From NCBI GenBank assembly GCA_963759235.1, contig CAVWYO010000007.1, positions 433,202 to 497,201 on the forward strand: 64,000 nucleotides of DNA, in the 5' to 3' direction. This document shows, in pieces, positions 61,722 to 64,000 of the stretch. Each line of letters opens with the position of its first letter. The stretch's first letter is position 1. Both the position numbers and the translations under genes were made by a program. A model generated the notes under the pieces. The model was not told the origin of the DNA. It was given only the letters and a program-made list of their open reading frames with translations, and did no database searches. This stretch comes from Bauldia sp963759235. Lineage in GTDB: Bacteria > Pseudomonadota > Alphaproteobacteria > Rhizobiales > Kaistiaceae.

Positions 61722-62507
61722 ATGGCGAATGAGTTTGCCGGTCTCGACGGATCGGTCGGTCTGGTGACCGGGGCGGCCAAAGGCATCGGCGAGGGGGTGG
61801 CGCGCAAGCTCCACGCGGCGGGAATGCGGCTGGCGCTCGCCGATGTCGACGCCGACGGTCTGGCGGCTCTGGCGAAGGAGCTCGGCGGCGACGACCTCCT
61901 CACCTTCCCGCTCGACGTCACCGACGGCGCGGCGGTCGAGGCCTGTGTCGCGGCGGCCGAGGACAAGCTCGGCCCGATCGACCGGTTGGCTCACGTCGTC
62001 GGCATCCAGCGCTTCGGCCCCATCGCGGCGTTCAGCGATGCCGACTTCGACGCAACCTTCAACGTCAACGTCCGCGCCGCCTTCCTCGTCACCCGCGCCG
62101 TCGCCAAACGGATGCTGCCGCGCAAGCGCGGCTCGATCGTCGCCGTCGCCTCGACGGCAGCGCGCACGCCGCGCATCGGCCAGGGCGCCTATTGCGCCTC
62201 CAAGGCGGCAGTCGCCCAGATGATGTGCGTCCTCGGCCTCGAGCTTGCGCCGAGCAATATCCGGGTCAACTGCGTGTCGCCAGGTGTCACGGACACCGGC
62301 ATGGTGCAGCGCCTGATGGCAACCATGGAGGCGCCGGAACTTGTGGTTAAGGGCAGCCTCGACAATTTCCGCGTCGGCGTGCCGCTCGGCCGGCTGGCGC
62401 GCTCCGAAGAGATCGCCGACGTGGTCGCCTTCCTGCTGTCGGACCGGTCGAGCTACCTCACCATGCAGGACGTCGTCGTCGACGGCGGCGGCGCGCTGGG
62501 GGCATAA
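61722..62507 (+). CDS. EntA-like 2,3-dihydro-2,3-dihydroxybenzoate dehydrogenase
   Basis: This 261-residue SDR has TGAAKGIGEGVARKL, YCASK (Tyr-x3-Lys) and segments typical of EntA/DhbA: VASTAARTPRIGQGAYCASKAAV, NCVSPGVTDTGMVQRL, FRVGVPLGRLARSEEIADVV, TMQDVVVDGGGALGA. EntA makes 2,3-dihydroxybenzoate for catechol siderophores. No entB, entC, entE or NRPS gene lies nearby, so the partners must be elsewhere or the role has changed. GGGGGAG lies just upstream of the ATG. Confidence 0.8.
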   Translation: MANEFAGLDGSVGLVTGAAKGIGEGVARKLHAAGMRLALADVDADGLAALAKELGGDDLLTFPLDVTDGAAVEACVAAAEDKLGPIDRLAHVVGIQRFGPIAAFSDADFDATFNVNVRAAFLVTRAVAKRMLPRKRGSIVAVASTAARTPRIGQGAYCASKAAVAQMMCVLGLELAPSNIRVNCVSPGVTDTGMVQRLMATMEAPELVVKGSLDNFRVGVPLGRLARSEEIADVVAFLLSDRSSYLTMQDVVVDGGGALGA

Positions 62508-62590
62508 TGAGCCAACTTGTCGCTCGCCTCTTAAGGGATCGCTAGGGAGTTGAGTGCTTGTCTCTCATGTCTGGAAGAGGAGACAAAGCG

Positions 62591-63307
62591 ATGTGCGAAC
62601 ACTGCGTGGCAGGTGGCCTGACCCGCCGCGGACTGATCGCCGGCGGCGTGGCCGGTCTGGCCATGGCCGCGACCGTCCCGTTCAGCTCCTTCGCCTTCGC
62701 CCAGTCGGGCGAGGCGATGCCGGTTTCTGCGGACGAAGCGCTCCAGCGGCTGATCGACGGCAACGCCCGCTACGTCGCGAATGCGCCGATCAACACGGAC
62801 TATTCGGTCGGGCGCGCCGATCGCGCCCTCGGCCAGCAGCCCTTCGCGGCTATCGTCAGCTGTGCGGACTCGCGCGTCGCGCCAGAGCTGATCTTCGACC
62901 AGGGACCGGGCGAACTGTTCGTTGTCCGCGTCGCCGGCAACTTCGTCAACGAGGACGGGCTGGCGAGTCTCGAATACGGCGCATCCGTTCTCGGCATCCC
63001 GTTGATCGTCGTGCTGGGGCATTCGGCCTGCGGCGCCATCGGCGCCACAATCAGGGCGGTGCAGGACGGCACCGAGCTGCCCGGTCATCTGCCGAGCTTG
63101 GTCGCCGCCATCCGGCCGGCCGTCGAGGCCGCCATCGCCGCCAAGCCGGCGGACCTGCTTGCCGCGGCAACGGTGGACAACGCCAGACTTAACGCCGAGC
63201 GCGCGCAGACCGCGGAGCCCATCCTCGCGGACATGCACCGGGCTGGAAAGCTCAAGGCCACCTCCGGCTTCTACGACATCGCCACCGGCAAGGTGACCTT
63301 CGCCTGA
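62591..63307 (+). CDS. Beta-class carbonic anhydrase, Tat-exported
   Basis: This 238-residue protein has zinc ligands Cys91 (SCADSR with Asp93/Arg95), His144 and Cys147 (GHSACGA), plus VRVAGNFVNEDG, all standard for beta carbonic anhydrases. The N-terminus TRRGLIAGGVAGLAMAATVP has the twin-Arg motif and hydrophobic stretch of a Tat signal, so folded, metal-loaded enzyme should reach the periplasm. CEHC at residues 2-5 is an odd extra pair of Cys before the twin Arg. GAGGAG lies 8 bp before the ATG. Confidence 0.9.
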   Translation: MCEHCVAGGLTRRGLIAGGVAGLAMAATVPFSSFAFAQSGEAMPVSADEALQRLIDGNARYVANAPINTDYSVGRADRALGQQPFAAIVSCADSRVAPELIFDQGPGELFVVRVAGNFVNEDGLASLEYGASVLGIPLIVVLGHSACGAIGATIRAVQDGTELPGHLPSLVAAIRPAVEAAIAAKPADLLAAATVDNARLNAERAQTAEPILADMHRAGKLKATSGFYDIATGKVTFA

Positions 63308-63354
63308 CGCCTGTGGCGCGGGGCGCGCCTTCGGCTAGTACCTCTGCACAGGGA

Positions 63355-64000
63355 TTATGACTTTTTCGTCGGCGGTTTGGGATAGGCGCGGGCCATCTTG
63401 GTCCTGGCTTGTTCGGTAGAGAACATCCAGTTGATGCGGGCGGCTGAGGCGTTGCGCCTGAGCTCCCAGGCGGCGACCTCTTCGACGAGCCGGTTCTTGC
63501 TGTCGATGCGGCGGTCCAGGCACTGGGTTCTGAGGACGCCGATCTCGATCTCGACCATGTTGAGCCAGCTGGCGTGCTTGGGGGTGTAGTGGAACTCCAG
63601 GCGCCTCAGGATTCGCCTGGCTTCAGCGGCCGGCAGGTTCTGGTAGAGGGCGCCGGCCGAGTGGGTGGACAGGTTGTCGAGCACGACCCTGATCTTGGGG
63701 GCGTTGGGGAAGTCGACATCGACCAGTTCGCGCATGCAGGCGGCGAAGTCCTCGGCGGTGCGGCGATCGGTGACTTTCACCCTGCGCCAGGAGCGGTGGG
63801 CGTCGAGGAAGACGAAGAGGTTGGCGGTTCCGTTGCGCCGGTATTCACAATCGTAGCGCTCGAGCCGGCCCGGGGCGGCTGGGACCGGCGCACGGACCTC
63901 GCCGATGAGCTGGGTCGGGCTCTCGTCGAAGCAGACTACCGGGCGGCTGGGGTCGGGGGCTTCGGCATAGAGGTCCAGCACATCCTCCATGCGCGCGACA
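63355..64000 (-). mobile_element. IS630-family transposase, 5' part cut by window edge
   Basis: The minus-strand frame is open to the right edge (VARMEDVLDLYAE at the start of the visible part) and ends at 63355. DDE residues are visible: VVCFDESPTQL (Asp 1), RVVLDNLSTHSAG (Asp 2) and HASWLNMVEIEIGVL (Glu), the IS630 layout. About 215 of the usual ~345 residues are in view; the N-terminal DNA-binding domain is outside. The right inverted repeat and TA target should lie in about 63330-63355 (CTAGTACCTCTGC), but I cannot confirm the ends. Confidence 0.85.

Noticed and set aside
1..64000. CRISPR arrays, prophage structural genes and rRNA
   Set aside because: No regularly spaced repeats, capsid or tail genes, or rRNA segments were seen.

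Overview
The window is high-GC DNA from an alphaproteobacterium, most likely of the order Hyphomicrobiales (Rhizobiales); the genus cannot be fixed from the sequence. The basis is the rluD-rpoH pair, the tRNA-Glu, the very large share of solute-binding-protein ABC transporters with sugar catabolic genes, and the codon bias. Apart from rluD, rpoH, the tRNA and a few small genes, it reads as an accessory and catabolic region.

Layout. 0-2.1 kb: a partial exported protein, a stand-alone Ada-type activator and an EamA exporter. 2.2-7.6 kb (minus): a five-gene polyamine uptake/oxidation operon in the ydcSTUVW order. 7.8-16.0 kb (minus): a sugar-acid locus with a GntR-like LacI repressor, its palindromic operator, a binding protein, a double ATPase, a naturally fused double permease, an oxidoreductase and a galactonate-dehydratase-like enzyme. 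16.06-16.7 kb: a ParE-type toxin-antitoxin pair whose toxin carries a frameshift. 16.7-22.8 kb (plus): an aldose-epimerase-like protein and a four-gene CUT1 sugar importer. 22.9-29.6 kb (minus): the matching intracellular sugar genes (two isomerases, two Gfo/Idh/MocA oxidoreductases, a PfkB kinase, a cupin phosphoglucose isomerase) with a truncated ATPase gene inside the operon. 29.8-32.3 kb: a truncated FAD oxidoreductase, an SDR, an epimerase and the tail of another oxidoreductase, all signs of past rearrangement.

32.3-43.1 kb is the first highlighted locus. It encodes a nucleoside-type (BMP) ABC importer, two nucleoside hydrolases, an isochorismatase-fold amidohydrolase, a NicR-like MarR regulator, an enamidase and two tandem PF06684 proteins. 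Three copies of one 22-bp operator, each next to a TTGACA promoter, tie together three transcription units. The simplest reading is uptake of an N-riboside, release of its base, and hydrolytic opening of a nitrogen heterocycle.

43.2-52.1 kb holds a small membrane protein, a winged-helix/TPR regulator and the second highlighted locus: a POT-family peptide transporter, a PRMT-like methyltransferase, an ATP-grasp ligase, a 2-ketoarginine-methyltransferase homologue and an aminotransferase. It looks like a biosynthetic cassette for a peptide containing a beta-methylated amino acid, possibly methylarginine. It lies beside tRNA-Glu(CTC), and an imperfect copy of that tRNA's 3' end sits at the far side of the cassette.

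52.1-64 kb: an AI-2E-type permease, rluD and rpoH flanked by two RTX-like secreted proteins, a REP-like palindrome, a peroxiredoxin-like protein, a cyclic-nucleotide-domain/thioredoxin-reductase-like fusion without the active CxxC, an orphan EntA-like dehydrogenase, a Tat-exported beta carbonic anhydrase, and an IS630-family transposase cut by the window edge.
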